Positions 1 through 11,815 of a stretch of 64,000 nucleotides of DNA are shown here, piece by piece. Every line of letters starts with the position of its first letter. Positions within the stretch are counted from its first letter, which is position 1. The translations under genes and the position numbers were made by a program. The DNA is from Mauremys mutica (Eukaryota; Chordata; Testudines; Geoemydidae), in NCBI RefSeq assembly GCF_020497125.1, contig NC_059082.1, positions 31,146,965 through 31,210,964 on the forward strand. Reading direction: 5' to 3'. The notes beneath the pieces were generated by a model. The model was given only the letters and a program-made list of their open reading frames with translations, was not told the origin of the DNA and made no database searches.

Positions 1-394
1 TTCTCTCTCTTTCCTTCTTAGAGTTGCAACCAAAAAAACCCCAAAACCAACCAACCAAAAAAAAGTGTGTGGGGGGGGAGGAAGGGGATGAAAATGTTAG
101 TGAAACACAGAAAATTGAGACTTTTCATACATCTGTATTTTCAATTATTTTTATGTAGTGACTTTAGGAACTATGATCACAAAGGGAACGTCTGTGTCAG
201 GTGAAAGTGATGTCAGACCAATGTCAGTAAAATGCCATAAATACACAGGTGTCTAATATTGTTGTAAGGGCCAGATGTGAACAATTTAATGGACAAAATA
301 TGCATTAATTGGGGCTTAGGTTCTGATCAACAAATGTACATACTATGATCCTGATCCAAAGCTCATTTAAGTCAGTGGGAGGCTTTCCATAAAT

Positions 395-1285
395 TTTAAG
401 GTCACTAGGACCATTATGATCATTTAGTCTAACCTCCTCCTGAGCAAAAAAATTCACCCAATAATTTCTGCATCAAGCCCATAAGTTCTGTTTGAGCTAT
501 AGCTTATTAACTTATCTTTTAGACCAGTGGCTTTCAACCAGGGGTTCATTTACCCCTAGGGGTACGCAGAGGCCTTCCAAGGGGTACATCAACTTATTTA
601 GATATTTGCCTAGTTTTACCACAGGCTACATAAAAAGCACTAGCAAAGTCAGTACAAACTAAAATTTCATACAATGACTTGTTTCTACTGCTCTATATAC
701 TATACACTGAAATGTAAGTACAATATTTATATTTCAATTCTTTTTTTATATAATTATATGTAAAAATGAGAAAGTCAGCAATTTTTCAGTAACACTGTGC
801 TGGGACCCTTTTGTATTTTTATGTCTGATTTTGTAAGTAAGCAGTTTTAAGTGAGGTGAAGCTTGGGGGTACACAAGACAAATCAGACTCCTGAAAGGGG
901 TACAGTAGTCTGGAAAAGTTGAGAACCAGTGTTTTAGATGGTCTTGATTTAAAGACTCTAACTGATGGAGAATCTACCACATTTCTAGGAAAGTTGTTTG
1001 AACGGTACATTACCCTCATTGTTCAAAATTTGCACCTTATTTCTAATCTAAATTTATCTAGCTTCAGCTTGCAACTGTCGGATCTTGTTATGTCTTTTCT
1101 GCTACATTAAAGAGCCCTCTACTATCAGAAGTCTCTTAATCCTGTAGGTACTTGTAGACCATGAACAAGTCACCTCTTAACCTTCTCTTGGATAGATTAA
1201 ATAGATTGAACTTCTTTTGTTTATAGTCTCTCACTTTAAGGCATGTATTCCAGACCTCAAATCATTCTCACAGAACATTAAGAAA
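395..1285 (-). repeat. CR1-type LINE 3' end, split by a hAT insertion
   Basis: Positions 395-524 and 932-1285 read as one sequence once the hAT element at 525-931 is removed. The 3' end, at about 395, has the phrase GACCATTATGATCATTTAGT, typical of turtle CR1 tails. The right part carries the distal 3' region, including the stretch about heavy loss of the terminal CR1 reading frame. No reverse-transcriptase frame is left. Assignment to CR1 is from recalled family features; the split is seen directly. Confidence 0.7.
525..931. mobile_element. Non-autonomous hAT element (Charlie-like)
   Basis: The ends are CAGTGGCTTTCAACC and its inverse GTTGAGAACCAGTG. The flanks are TTTTAGAC (517-524) and TTTTAGAT (932-939), an 8-bp target duplication with one mismatch, as expected for hAT. 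The interior is AT-rich and noncoding. It sits inside a CR1 tail, so it is younger than that copy. Confidence 0.85.
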
Positions 1286-2317
1286 ATGTTACTAGTTTAT
1301 TCCAGGTACTTGGTTAGCAATTTACTCTATGCATTGCTCTATATATTCAGCTGTAGTAGGTACTGTAATTTTAAAAAAAACAATGTACTTTGGCTATATG
1401 CAGACTCTTTGTATTAATTTTTGTAAATGTTCATGGAATTAAGTTTTAACCAGCATGAATGCTAGATTCGCTTGCCATGAGCATTCATGTTAGAAACCTT
1501 ATTCGAAAGGAGTTTTCTCATCAAGGAATTGAAACAATACCATGTGAGTTGCACAACAATTTCCAACTAGGCAACATAGCTCAAATTTTTTATTTCAAAC
1601 AGGAAAGAGCAAATGAAATCTGTGGAAAACTCTGTAAAAAAAAGTCACATTTGGTTTGCAGATATTCTGCAAACAGAAAAAAGGAAAATTCATTAAAAAG
1701 GTTATCTGTTATGAATGGATCTTAACACTGACAAATCCTCTCTTAAAGAAGTCATGTTAGTTTGTATCAGCAATTTCCACTTCAAGCTAAATTCAGAATT
1801 GTTTACTGTGACTTTCCTATGTCAATACTTTTCTGTGTATTCATCTTTTTAATCTCCATTGTGTCAGTTTAATTGCCACGATGACAATTAAAACAATGGG
1901 TGCTTTTAAAACATCTTAATGTTCCACTAAGTTATTTCACATTAAAATGCCTTGACTTACTGCTAATTTCATATCAATCAAACTTAAAATATTAAACAGA
2001 GATGTTTGAGGCTTCTATGAGGAATTTCATCAGCCAGCCAGCTCCTGAGTTTCTGCTGTATACTGACTGATGACAAGCAGCATAATAAACAATCTATTTG
2101 CCAACAGCTAAATGAGGTCCTTATTTCTCACCATAACTGGATTGCCAATACAATATGGACAAAGCATCACCAGGCTGGAGCCAAAATGACCTGATGTCAT
2201 CATTTTTCTTTCTGCAGTGTCAACATCACAGCCTCGAGAAAGCCGCTCCAAATAGCCAGAACAGCTGCATAAAATATAGATGGCATGGCTAAGAGTCTGA
2301 TCCTACATCCCCACATT
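1286..2317. other. AT-rich sequence, nothing recognised
   Basis: No repeat termini, SINE boxes or convincing coding frame seen. The short frame at 1459-1725 has no recognisable motif and low-complexity lysine runs. Confidence 0.5.
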
Positions 2318-2562
2318 GGGCTTGTCTTCACTACTGGGGTAATTTGACCTAAATTACACTACTCCAGCTATGTGAATAATTGTAGAAGAGGTTGACGTAG
2401 CTTAGGTCGTCTTACCCCGGTGTCTTCACTGCGTTGCATCAATGGGACACACTCTCCGGTCGACTTACCTTACTCTTCTTGGGGAGCTGGAGTACCAGAG
2501 TCGACTGGAGAGCGCTCTGCCATTGATTTAGCGGGTCTTCACTAGACCTGCTAAATCAACAC
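2318..2562. mobile_element. Truncated MITE with GTCTACAC-type end
   Basis: It opens with GGGCTTGTCTTCACTAC and contains the paired blocks AGTCGACTGGAGAGCG and TAGCGGGTCTTCACTAGACC, typical of turtle MITEs with TGTCTACACTA ends. The right terminus is missing after CTGCTAAATCAAC. Probable PIF/Harbinger-like non-autonomous element. Confidence 0.6.
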
Positions 2563-2661
2563 TCACAGGCAAATCTCTTAATGAACTCCATGGAGGTGTT
2601 ACTGTCTTTTGTGGACACTTTATGGACCTCAGCAGCAGCAATTTGACAATAAAAGAAACAG

Positions 2662-3882
2662 TGTAACTGTAAGCAGAGTCTGAATGAGCTCTCCACTGAT
2701 GTCTATTGGTGAGCTGTGGAAAAGGACTTCAGGAGCTGATCCTGTTTGCATGGGCATACCCACCCTGCCTAGGTGCTCAGCATGATGGGATTGCTTGCCC
2801 AAATGGTCACTTTTGATTGGTGTGGGATCCCCAGTTTCCTTGTTATTGGGGCAGGAGTAATAAATGTTTGTTATCCTTGCTGTGTGAATCAAGGGCAGCA
2901 AAACTGTACTTGGCATTTCCTGGTTGAGGGACTCACCGTCAACTAAACGGCACTCACTTGGCAGGGGACATGGGTTCCAAAGCCCAGTGAGTTGAGAGAT
3001 GACCCGGACAGGTACTTGTACCTAGTGGTATAGGCCTTGCTGGAGGGCCCCAGACACATTTGACCCTTCCTTTCTCCACTGTGCAACAACAGAGCTACTT
3101 TAGACTCAATTGAGAGTCTTGTTACATGCTGCAGAGCTGAAATCACTGATACCTAGGTCTAAGTATTAGACCTGCTTTGGGACAGTCTCTCTGATGCAAG
3201 AGACTGCCCAGTGCGCACCATCAGTGAGGCTCCACCACTAACAGCTGAAATCATGACAGCTGTGTTAAGTGGGGGGCCCTGAATACATCTTGGCACAACC
3301 AGCAGGGTGGCTGCTGGAGAGGAACAGCCAGCAGGGCAGCAGGTGGAGAGTGCCAGAGCAGAACCCCACAGAGGGGGTGGCGAGTGAGTGCCCAAGCAGT
3401 AGTGTGAATAAGGTGCCTCCTTACTCTGCCCCTCCACCGAAGGTGGGAAGTGAACTCTGCAGATGCACCTCTGAACTCTGGGTCTGCACTGTCCAAGCAC
3501 TGCAACTGTGAATGGGGTGCAAAGAAGGGATGGGTATGTTAAAGACACTTTTGGGTTGCTGGACTTAAGAACCTGAGGGGAAAAGGACACTGCCCAACTT
3601 ACTTGGCGATGGATCTTTTGCTCATGGTTTATATTTATAAACTCTGTTTGTGGTGTTTTCCCAAATTAATGCTCATTATTTCTCTCCTTTTATTAAAAGT
3701 TTTTTGCTACACTCAGACTCTGTGCTTGCAAGAGGGGAAGGCAACCAGGGGATGGTGTGTAATTGTCCCAGGTCACTGGGTGGGGGCTCAAGCTGGTTTG
3801 TGTGTTGTATTGTTGAAAAGGAACCCCTAGATGCAGAATCCGGCCCTTGTTGCTGCCAACTCTGACTGGCAGATGGGTTACA
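2662..3882 (+). mobile_element. Candidate solo LTR
   Basis: The boundaries TGTAAC and GTTACA form a 6-bp terminal inverted repeat. An ATTAAA polyadenylation-type signal lies at 3692-3697, followed by a T-rich and G/T-rich stretch. No convincing target duplication and no internal retroviral frame were found, so the edges are tentative. The small frames inside (for example 3159-3590) show no viral protein motif. Confidence 0.45.
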
Positions 3883-4138
3883 TAGCTAAATGCTAGGTCC
3901 TGTCCATCTCAACACGTGGAAAAGTTGTACTACAATTGCAGAAAGAGAATCTGTCTGCCATAGCCTAATAATTCCCTTCAAAGGAAGCCTAATCTATAAA
4001 TATTCTTTGGTACAGCATCTTAGCTTTTCTTGGACACTGTTGAGGGTCATGCCTGCCTCCGTGCCCTTTTTGGGATGGGGTACTGGTCGTTATAGGCCCA
4101 CAGGCAAGTTTGCACAACCCTTCTGGGTCTCAGAGTAA

Positions 4139-4766
4139 TGTAGACTAACAGCCAAAGTCAGTCTACCTGCCCTTTCAATCAGGGCTGTACAGCCTAGCAG
4201 CCAGAGTCAGGAGAGCGGCCCTCACAATCAGGGCTGTGCAGCCTAGTGGCCAAAGGCAGTAGGACTGGTGGGGTGGGCGGTGGCCAGGACAGGGTGACCT
4301 GGGCCTTCCCTCTCCACCAGGTCCCAACCCAGGGCCCTGTCAGTGGTGGGGTTGACCACCACCAGGTTGGCTGGGATCTGGTCAAAACACACCAAGCTAG
4401 TCTCTGGGTCTCCAAACACCTCCTCGCAAAGCCTCCCTGGGTTACTCACTACCTGCTTCTCTGCAGCTTGTGTTCTCGTGGTTCCCCATGTCTCTTCTCC
4501 CATGTGGTGTCCGGAGCCTGGGGTTTGTTGGTCATTGCTGTCTGGCTGGCCTCCGCATGATGGAGTGTCGGTGGTTCATCAGCAAGAGTCTGCAGCACAC
4601 CTCCTTCCTCTCCAGTGGTCATCCCCCAAATGAACTGGGCTGCTCCCTTTTATACCTGGCCTCTGGCCGAGCATGCCCAGCAGGGTTGAGGGGGTGTGGC
4701 CTTCTCGGCCCAAAGAATGGAATTAACCCCTGCAGTTCCAAAGTGGGCCATGCATGCTCCATCACA
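4139..4766 (-). mobile_element. Candidate solo LTR with TATA box
   Basis: On the minus strand it begins TGTGATGGAGC and ends GTCTACA. A TATAAAAG box lies at 4647-4654 (minus strand), just over 100 bp into the element. The layout fits a solo LTR of an old retroelement in reverse orientation. No clear target duplication (GTAA versus GAAC). Several open frames in 4190-4940 are shadows of this GC-rich unit. Confidence 0.5.
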
Positions 4767-4813
4767 GAACCTTCAAAAATGTATATTACATTACCCTGGC
4801 TGAGGGGTTTTTC

Positions 4814-4936
4814 TAGGGTGACCAGATGTCCTGATTTTATAGAGACAGTCCCAATTTTTGGGTCTTTTTCTTATATAGGCTGCTATTCCCTCTCACCCCC
4901 ATCCCAATTTTTCACATTTGCTGTCTGGTCACCCTA
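4814..4936. mobile_element. Short hAT MITE (GGTGACCAGAT family), copy 1
   Basis: Ends are TAGGGTGACCAGAT and its inverse CTGGTCACCCTA around a pyrimidine-rich interior. Flanks GGTTTTTC and GGTTTTCT match at 6 of 8 bases in the position expected of a hAT target duplication. Two more copies lie at 7182 and 31709. Confidence 0.8.
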
Positions 4937-4939
4937 GGT

Positions 4940-6040
4940 TTTCTTTCTTCATTTTTTGGTTTGGTTTTGGTTTTTTTGCACTGTATCAGAATTAGTAATC
5001 CTTCAGAGAACTTGAATGATAGTGCTTTTTGAAGCACCAAGTTCTAACAACTAATTTAACTGAAGATCAACATGAATTTGAATGTTTATATCACAAAAAG
5101 AATGGGAATTTTATTTGTAAATTTGTACAGAAAATCAAGTTTATTAAAGGGTATAATTAACTACAGAAATATTCCTGAGGGTTAAGCGTCACATACATTA
5201 ACAAAGCAATACCCTTATGTTTTAATTAGCCATGATAGTGCTAGCAGAATTAGGCACAGAATGTAGCAGGATTATCACATATCAAAACTACACAGAACTC
5301 CAATTTTTTAATCAGGTATTAATTTTCTGACAAACAGTATTTCCCACCACCCCACTAGTTCTTAGCAATTAGTCTATTCTTCTTACTGAAAACATTTTCT
5401 TCATACAGTAACAGCGAGTAAACAATGCTATTTTCTATGCTCTTGCAAATTATCATCAGGTTTAAGTTAAAGCAGCAGTAGCAATAAAAAACTTTGTTGC
5501 AAAGAGCTGCTAATAAGAATATTGTGCCAATTTCCAGACCGTTTTCTTTTTTATAACTAAATGCTTCTCAGCTGCCTGTGAACCTGAGTTTGTCACAATG
5601 TTAAATTCTAAATTCTCCCATTCCATACAGTTCTGGGATTATCCCATTTTTGGCATGTGCAATTGACTAACATTTCAGCAACTGATCGGTACACCTGAAA
5701 ATAACAGAAGTTTACTTAAACCCAGTACAGGAGTTCAATATCTGAAGTCTCCTTTCCAATCCATTTTCCTTTTTTAAACAACTTAGTGAGTTTCCTCCCC
5801 TCCCCTCAACATTTCAAACAGCAAGGCCATTCCATGCCATGTGCGTTTGATAAATGTATGAGCAGAGACTCTTCCTCATCCTAGGCTCAGCTCCTGGAGC
5901 TTGAGTTAATGTCCCAATTCCCTCCCTTCCTGGAGTTCGGCTTTCTTGGTAACTCAGAAAACACTGGCACAACAGCCTGACCCTGCTCCCTAGGCTTGGC
6001 TGCTCCTAGGATTTGCCTAGAGGACTCACCCTTTGCTAAC
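4940..6040. other. AT-rich unrecognised sequence
   Basis: No repeat termini or coding motif seen. Base composition is uniform and AT-rich up to about 5800, then mixed. Confidence 0.45.
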
Positions 6041-6046
6041 CCTTTA

Positions 6047-6282
6047 GGGTACATCTACACAGCAAGCCGGATACCTTGGCAGTGAGTTTCAGAGCCCTCA
6101 TCCACAGACTTGGACTCATGCCATGAAGCTAAAAAATGCTGCACAGACGTTGGTGCTTGGGCTGGAGCCTGAGCCCAAACCTCTACACGGCCAGCATTAG
6201 CACTATAGCTTGAGCTAGACTCTGTAAACTCAGGCTCTGAGACTCGCTGCCCCAGGATCCTGCCTGCTGTGTAGACATACTC
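6047..6282. mobile_element. MITE with GTCTACAC-type ends
   Basis: The left end GGGTACATCTACACAGC and right end GCTGTGTAGACATAC are inverted repeats. The base triplet before the left end is TTA, and ATA follows the right end. Both fit a degraded 3-bp TWA target site of PIF/Harbinger elements. The interior is noncoding; the 154-codon frame on the minus strand spans it and its flank and has no known motif. Confidence 0.7.
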
Positions 6283-6649
6283 ATAGTTCCCTGGGGCCCA
6301 GGGGCACACTCCTACCCCGTCTTCATATCCTAGGTGAAACTCATTAAAGCAACCTGTGAGCATGACTCTCCTGAGCCTAGGGTGACTCAACAGAAAAGCC
6401 ATGCATTGCCATGAGGCCCCAATAAGGCACCTCAACACGTACCTAGCTTTAAACATGTGAATAGTTCCATTAGCTCCACTCACATACTTAAAATTAGGTA
6501 CATTAGCTAGCATTGCCATCTCTTATGATTTTATTGCAAGTCTCAGAATATTTGGAATCCTGCTCCTGTTTTTTAAAACAAAGATACCTTTTTCTAGCTC
6601 ACACCGTTTCAGAAAAAAACCTTGAAAACATAAACCTTAAAGGCCCACA

Positions 6650-6808
6650 ATGCAGACTTCCAGCAGTTCCCATTGGCCTGGAGCAGTGAACCGCGGCCAG
6701 TGGGAGCTGCGATCGGCCGGACCAGTGGACGCGGCAGGTAAACAAACCGGCCTGGCCTACCAGGGGCTTTCCCTAAACAAGCGGCATCCCAAGCTTGGGA
6801 AACACTGC
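6650..6808. mobile_element. hAT-like fragment, right end only
   Basis: A GC-rich block (CCATTGGCCTGG, GCGGCCAGTGGGAGCTGCG) ends in CTTGGGAAACACTG, the inverse of a CAGTGTTTCCCAAG type hAT terminus. The left terminus is absent, so this is a truncated copy. Confidence 0.55.
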
Positions 6809-7181
6809 TATAGAGTAAATAGATTTTTTTAAAAACATCTCCTACACTTTATAATAAATATTCTATCTCTCTTAGGTGCCTTCCACTTGAAGCAGCTATA
6901 CAAGAGAGTGACAAGAACTGTGTAAGATAGTCAACTCTGTCAATCAGAACAGTTCATAGATAGAGATTCTCTTACTGACTGCTCTACTGGAATGATACAG
7001 ATTGTCAGAGGTACATCATCTGTAATGTGTTTAGTTTATACTTATTGTTCACTCAAGCCTTATATAGAGTCTTGTAATCTAATTAAGCCATGGTTATTTC
7101 AGCCCACGTGAGGAATCCACAATTTGTAGAATTTGGTTGGTTTAGCTCTTGCTTGGCTGTGGATTCAAATTCTCATGAGGG

Positions 7182-7289
7182 CAAGGTGACCAGATGTCCC
7201 ATTTTTAAAGGGACAGTCCCGTTTAAAGGGACAGCCTCTTACCGCTCACCCCCATCCCATTTTTTCACAGTTGCTATCTGGTAACCCTA
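7182..7289. mobile_element. Short hAT MITE (GGTGACCAGAT family), copy 2
   Basis: Starts CAAGGTGACCAGAT and ends ATCTGGTAACCCTA. It is flanked by a perfect 8-bp direct repeat, CATGAGGG, at 7174-7181 and 7290-7297. This is the clearest proof that the family makes hAT-type 8-bp target duplications. Confidence 0.88.
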
Positions 7290-7297
7290 CATGAGGG

Positions 7298-9060
7298 GCA
7301 GATATATACCTGGATCTTCTAGTAATATGCCATGCAAGTGTGTCTCTTCCCCATCACCAGCCCCTACCAGTTACAGAGAGGAGAGGCAGGGTAAGAGATA
7401 CCACAGAGGGGAAACCACTGTCATGCTCTGAAGGGGAGTAGGGAACGTAGTCTGGCCAGGCTGGCATCTGCACTGCTCCTCCACAATTGGTTCTGTACTA
7501 GGACGAGGCATAGCCAGATTTAGTCTATTTCAGTTTCTGACTCTCATGCATTAGCACAACACTGCAAAGTTTGGCTGGCAGACACTGCTGAAAGAGGATT
7601 ACAGCCAAACCCGTGTTTTAAGTTCTTAAAAAATTATTATTAGAATTTGTAAAATCATCTACATCAAATCCAAATGGGTGGGTTCGCTCCCTGACAGTGC
7701 TCTTTTTACCCTTGCAGGAGACAGAATCTTAGCAGAGAACCCAGTAAAACTGCTTCTGGAACTTTAACGTAAATCCAGTAACAAGAGAACACGGAAAGGG
7801 GAAATCATGTGCTAAAGCTGCTATAAAGTGCCCAGACATTAAGAGGTCAGACCAGCTTCCATCTGATTATGATCAAAACCAATCATTGCCAGTCAAAATA
7901 TTTACATCAAGAGGGCTGGATGCTGCAAGCCATGACATCAGTAGAGCTTTACTTTAGCCATTACTCTCATTGATGTTAATGGAACTACTGCCAGGAGTGA
8001 GGGTTTTGCAGGATAGGGCCCTAAATCAGCATTGAACAAGTATGGAAATGGAATTACTTCAGCGGAGCACTCATCTATATTACATCTTGACACTTTTTTG
8101 ATGATCCTGTTATTGAGGGCACCGTACACTCCAAGATGTAACAAGGAAAAATACTGAGGTTTATTTTTAGCAAGCCCTTATTAAAAGGTGCTAGTATTTC
8201 TTGATCCTTCCTGTTAGCCTTCTGATTCCCTGCGACAAGACAGCTTCTTTTAAAGTGACAGTGTTTTATTGGCTGAATATTGATTATCACTCTCACAGTA
8301 TTTATACTGGCATTCCAAAGATCAAACACAGGGCCCGAGGAAGAAAAGAGTGAGCTGTACCTGTTTCTTTCGGCCTCTTTCCTCCTGCTCTCTTTGCCAG
8401 TGGTAAAAATACATCCAGTAATTTTCAGTGTTCCAGCTTAGCTCTGATTAACCTTATGCAGCTTAAGCATGTATTTTTATTTAACTATCCCCAAAGCAGG
8501 GTACAGTGGTTGCCATTAAAGAGTCAACATTTGCCAGCTGATTTACCACATCTGAGCCCCATACAGTTGCATGAAGAGACAAAGATTCAGGGTGAAGGAT
8601 TAAATGCTTTGTGGTGGTTTATTTCACTTTCAGAAATAGAAATATTTTGAAGAAGCAACCAAAATAATAAGTTTAACTCATCCCAAGATGTGCTGATGGA
8701 AAAATATTTGTTCATTTTATTACATTTTATTCTTTGAAATTGTACTGATGTTTTGTGTGTCTAAACATGGAGACACAACTATTCTGAAGACAAAGGCATA
8801 GGATAGCATTCTAGTGTCTTGGATACTTAAACTTGTTTCATTTCCCCAAATACCTATTTTTCTTTATGAAAATGCTAGTGAACAATTACTACCGTTGCTT
8901 GTGCATAGTGTTCTTATTTAGCCATGTCTTCCTTTATTGGGACACTTTTTAAATAATAGATTTATTACACATACATTTTCCCTAATGAAAAAAAAAATCA
9001 CATAGCTGAATGATTACATAATATATACAATATATACATATATCTACATATAGATGTGTG
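7298..9060. other. Unrecognised sequence, low repeat content
   Basis: No SINE, LTR or DNA-transposon termini seen. A short stretch near 7955-8025 resembles the ends of palindromic MITEs (GTTAATGGAACTACTGCC) but no pair is visible. An AT-dinucleotide-rich tract occupies about 9018-9056. Confidence 0.4.
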
Positions 9061-9065
9061 ACTAC

Positions 9066-9151
9066 AATTATTTATTTTGCCTTTACACTATGTGTGTGTG
9101 TCCATGTGTATACACACACACACACACACTGTAAAGGCAAAATAAATAATT
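9066..9151. repeat. Fold-back: 22-bp perfect inverted repeat around a (TG)n/(CA)n core
   Basis: The arm AATTATTTATTTTGCCTTTA plus CA at 9066-9087 is the exact inverse of 9130-9151. Between them, TG repeats on the left and CA repeats on the right also pair, so the hairpin stem is longer than the arms. A weaker outer pair GACTAC/GTAGTC lies near 9060 and 9164. Confidence 0.85.
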
Positions 9152-9169
9152 ATAAATAGCAGTGTAGTC

Positions 9170-10558
9170 GTTTTTATATTATCCTTTTGATCTATAGGCT
9201 ACCAGTGGAAGATATAATCTTTTATTTATATTGTGTGAGGTAAAATTTCGAAACAGGATTTTTGTGTCTATCTCCCTGCTCACTTCATAATTAAGCCTGT
9301 AGGGCTGCATGGTTTATTTTTTAATGCTGTACTTGTCAATTTCTGTTATCACTAATTTAAAGTTCACAGCTCCATATATCAGAAAAATATGAGGGCAAAA
9401 CAATTTATATAAAAAATATTTTGAGTTGAAGAGATGGCAAAACCTTTCTATGTGGGCTCTTGGAAATTTCAGTTCAAATTACAGTGCTGATTTACAAAGC
9501 AGGAGAGAGCGAGTACAAACCTCTAGTGCCATATGCTTTTTTCCCCAGTTTCTTTTATATCTTTCATCTTCATATGAAATGATTTTTTGCCTTCATTAGT
9601 ACATAACCCTTTTTAATTTGGCCCCAAACTAACTAACACAATCAGTCCTATCAAGAGCCATTTTGACACTAACTATGAAGAAAAGCATCTCACATTTTAC
9701 ACAAAACATTGCAAGGTCAGACCAGTGGCTTATGTTTCTTCCCACCTTCAGCAGACAGAACAATAGGCAGCAGTAATCCTGTGATACCCACAACTAATTT
9801 ATCCAAGAAGAAGACAGGTAGCACTCTGAACTGTACTGCCGCCTGAGTAGGTGCAGTAAATAAGCAGCTTAATGGTAGCCTTTCAGGCAGGAGGGCAACA
9901 TATCACAGCATGGCATTTTTATAATCTTCCTGGCATGCCTGCAGCCCAGAGCACATAGCTGAGCGTATGTTCCTTCTTCTGTCGGGCTTAGAATGCATGT
10001 AATCGTTAGATAGTGACACATTGTGCCTCTAAGCAAGTTTAACTGTTTTATATCCCCTCTGATCTGCGGCTTTGTACATCTGTTAAGCTGCCTCTTCAAC
10101 TTCAGTCAGCACATCTGTGGATCTGCTCTTTCTGAAGCTGCTTGCATGTCTTGGGTTTTGCACAATATTTCTTTGTAACTGCACGGTGTTTATTTGTAAG
10201 GAGTGCCTTTAGTATTAGTACTCTCACTGAGTTGGAGCAAAAGACCAGAGTAAAAGATACTGGACATATTGGTTTGGCAAAGCATCAAGAGGAGAAGATG
10301 GAACTTAGGCAATAACTTGAATTATAGATGATCAATGAAGGATGTGGGGTCGCATATTTGCTTTCGCATATGTAGGAAGAGGAGAGCCAGTGCCCAGAGA
10401 AGGGAGGAGTTCTATCATCGCACCATGGCCCTCTTCCTCCAACACAGCCCTGCAGGAGGCTCCTCCATGGAGCTGGAGGGGAGCCAACTGGGCCTCCTTG
10501 GATTCTCCTCCAAAGCCAATAGGAATGTGGACAGAACAGACGTTACTACAGATGGATG
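9170..10558. other. Unrecognised sequence
   Basis: No recognisable repeat boundaries. A GC-richer patch at 10380-10540 has open frames on both strands but no domain. Confidence 0.4.
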
Positions 10559-10652
10559 GGCTAATTTTCAGAGGCACTGAGCACCCAGGTCTCTAGCTGA
10601 AGAAGTAAGTAGGAGCTGCGGATGCTCAGTACATCTGAAAATCAAACTGAGA
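10559..10652. repeat. Palindromic MITE
   Basis: The left arm ATTTTCAGAGGCACTGAGCA (from about 10563) is the inverse of TGCTCAGTACATCTGAAAAT on the right, with a few mismatches. These arms are typical of a short noncoding palindromic reptile MITE. Confidence 0.65.
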
Positions 10653-11631
10653 AACTTGATTAATGTATAGCTTTCCCCTCTACACTGTTGAGGTAGCCCA
10701 ATAGTCCCTCTGGAAGCATGGCACCTGCAGGTACTGTGCTGTCCAGCAGGCAGAGGCCACTTGACTCCTGGGGCCACTCATGGAGGGCCTCCACACTTGG
10801 GTGAATTTCATCCTATGGTGCTAGCATGGTGACAGCATGAACAGTGCCTCCTGGAGAAAGACCAATCCTATGATGTCTTCATTGGCAGTGTTTTGTTCCC
10901 CTATACCAAGTATTAAAACCATTAATAAGAGTTGCATGGACACAGGGAGAACATTTGTATGCTCACCAGTATAGTTCAAATATAGCTGTAATGAATAATT
11001 CAGAGGCTGGGTTATTACATTTAAACATCCCCTTCAGCATAAATTGAAAGTAATAGGAGCGCAACAATTTTTACCATAGTGCCACCCAAATGCAAAGGTG
11101 CTGCATCAATCCTTAGGGTAAAGTAGTGATCTCTGCCCAGATTTATCAACCTTGTTTTCTGCTGTCTTGAAAAAAACTTTACATTGGTGGAGAAAATCTT
11201 GGAAATAACTAACAGAGAGGGTTGCAAATCCTTAGGCTTAGCCCTGCTTTGAATCGAATGCTTTGAACTATTATTTTTCAGAGTAAAGTTAAAGAACCAG
11301 GCATTTCTAACTGAATGGAAGCCTGTGCTCAGCAAACAATAATGATTCTTGTGTGAAAGTAATTCTTGCCCTACTCAAAACGACATTACAGCTGAAAGTT
11401 TTCAAATTGGTCCAGTTAACAACTAGCATGGAACAGGTAGAACAGCATAACAAGTTTACTGGGAACATTGGTTCCTCAGCTGAAACCACCATGGGAAAAC
11501 TCCCATTGACTTCAATGGAGTCAGGATTTCACCATGTAGGAGGTCAGTAGAAACCAACAACAGAACTGCTGGGATTCTAAGGGAATCAACTGGCCTTTCC
11601 AGGCCAAGGGATTTCTAGGTCTACCACAGCA

Positions 11632-11815
11632 TAGAATCATAAAATATCAGGGTTGGAAGGGACCTCAAGAGGTCATCTAGTCCAACCCCCTGCTCAAAGC
11701 AGGACCCATCCCTAGACAGACTTTTGCCCCAGATTCCTAAATGGCCCCCTCAAGGATTGAGCTCACAAACCTGGGTTTAGGAGGCCAATGCTCAAACCAC
11801 TGAGCTATCCCTTCC
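11632..11815 (-). repeat. Cry I-like tRNA-headed SINE
   Basis: Read on the minus strand it has a tRNA-like head with GATAGCTCAGTGGTTTGAGC (A-box region) and a degenerate B box near GTTTGTGAGCTCAATCC. The tail is CR1-like, with GGTTGGACTAGATGACCTC and the terminal ATTCTATG-type end. The head and tail arrangement matches the Cry I SINE of cryptodiran turtles, and is the main taxonomic marker in the window. Confidence 0.9.

Noticed and set aside
1459..1725. 88-codon frame as a small gene
   Set aside because: No motif, lysine-rich low complexity, no splice or promoter context.
3159..3590. 143-codon minus-strand frame
   Set aside because: It lies inside an LTR-like unit and has no recognisable domain.
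11632..11815. Possible tRNA gene from the A/B-box-like head
   Set aside because: It is the head of a Cry I-like SINE: no cloverleaf, and a CR1-type tail follows.
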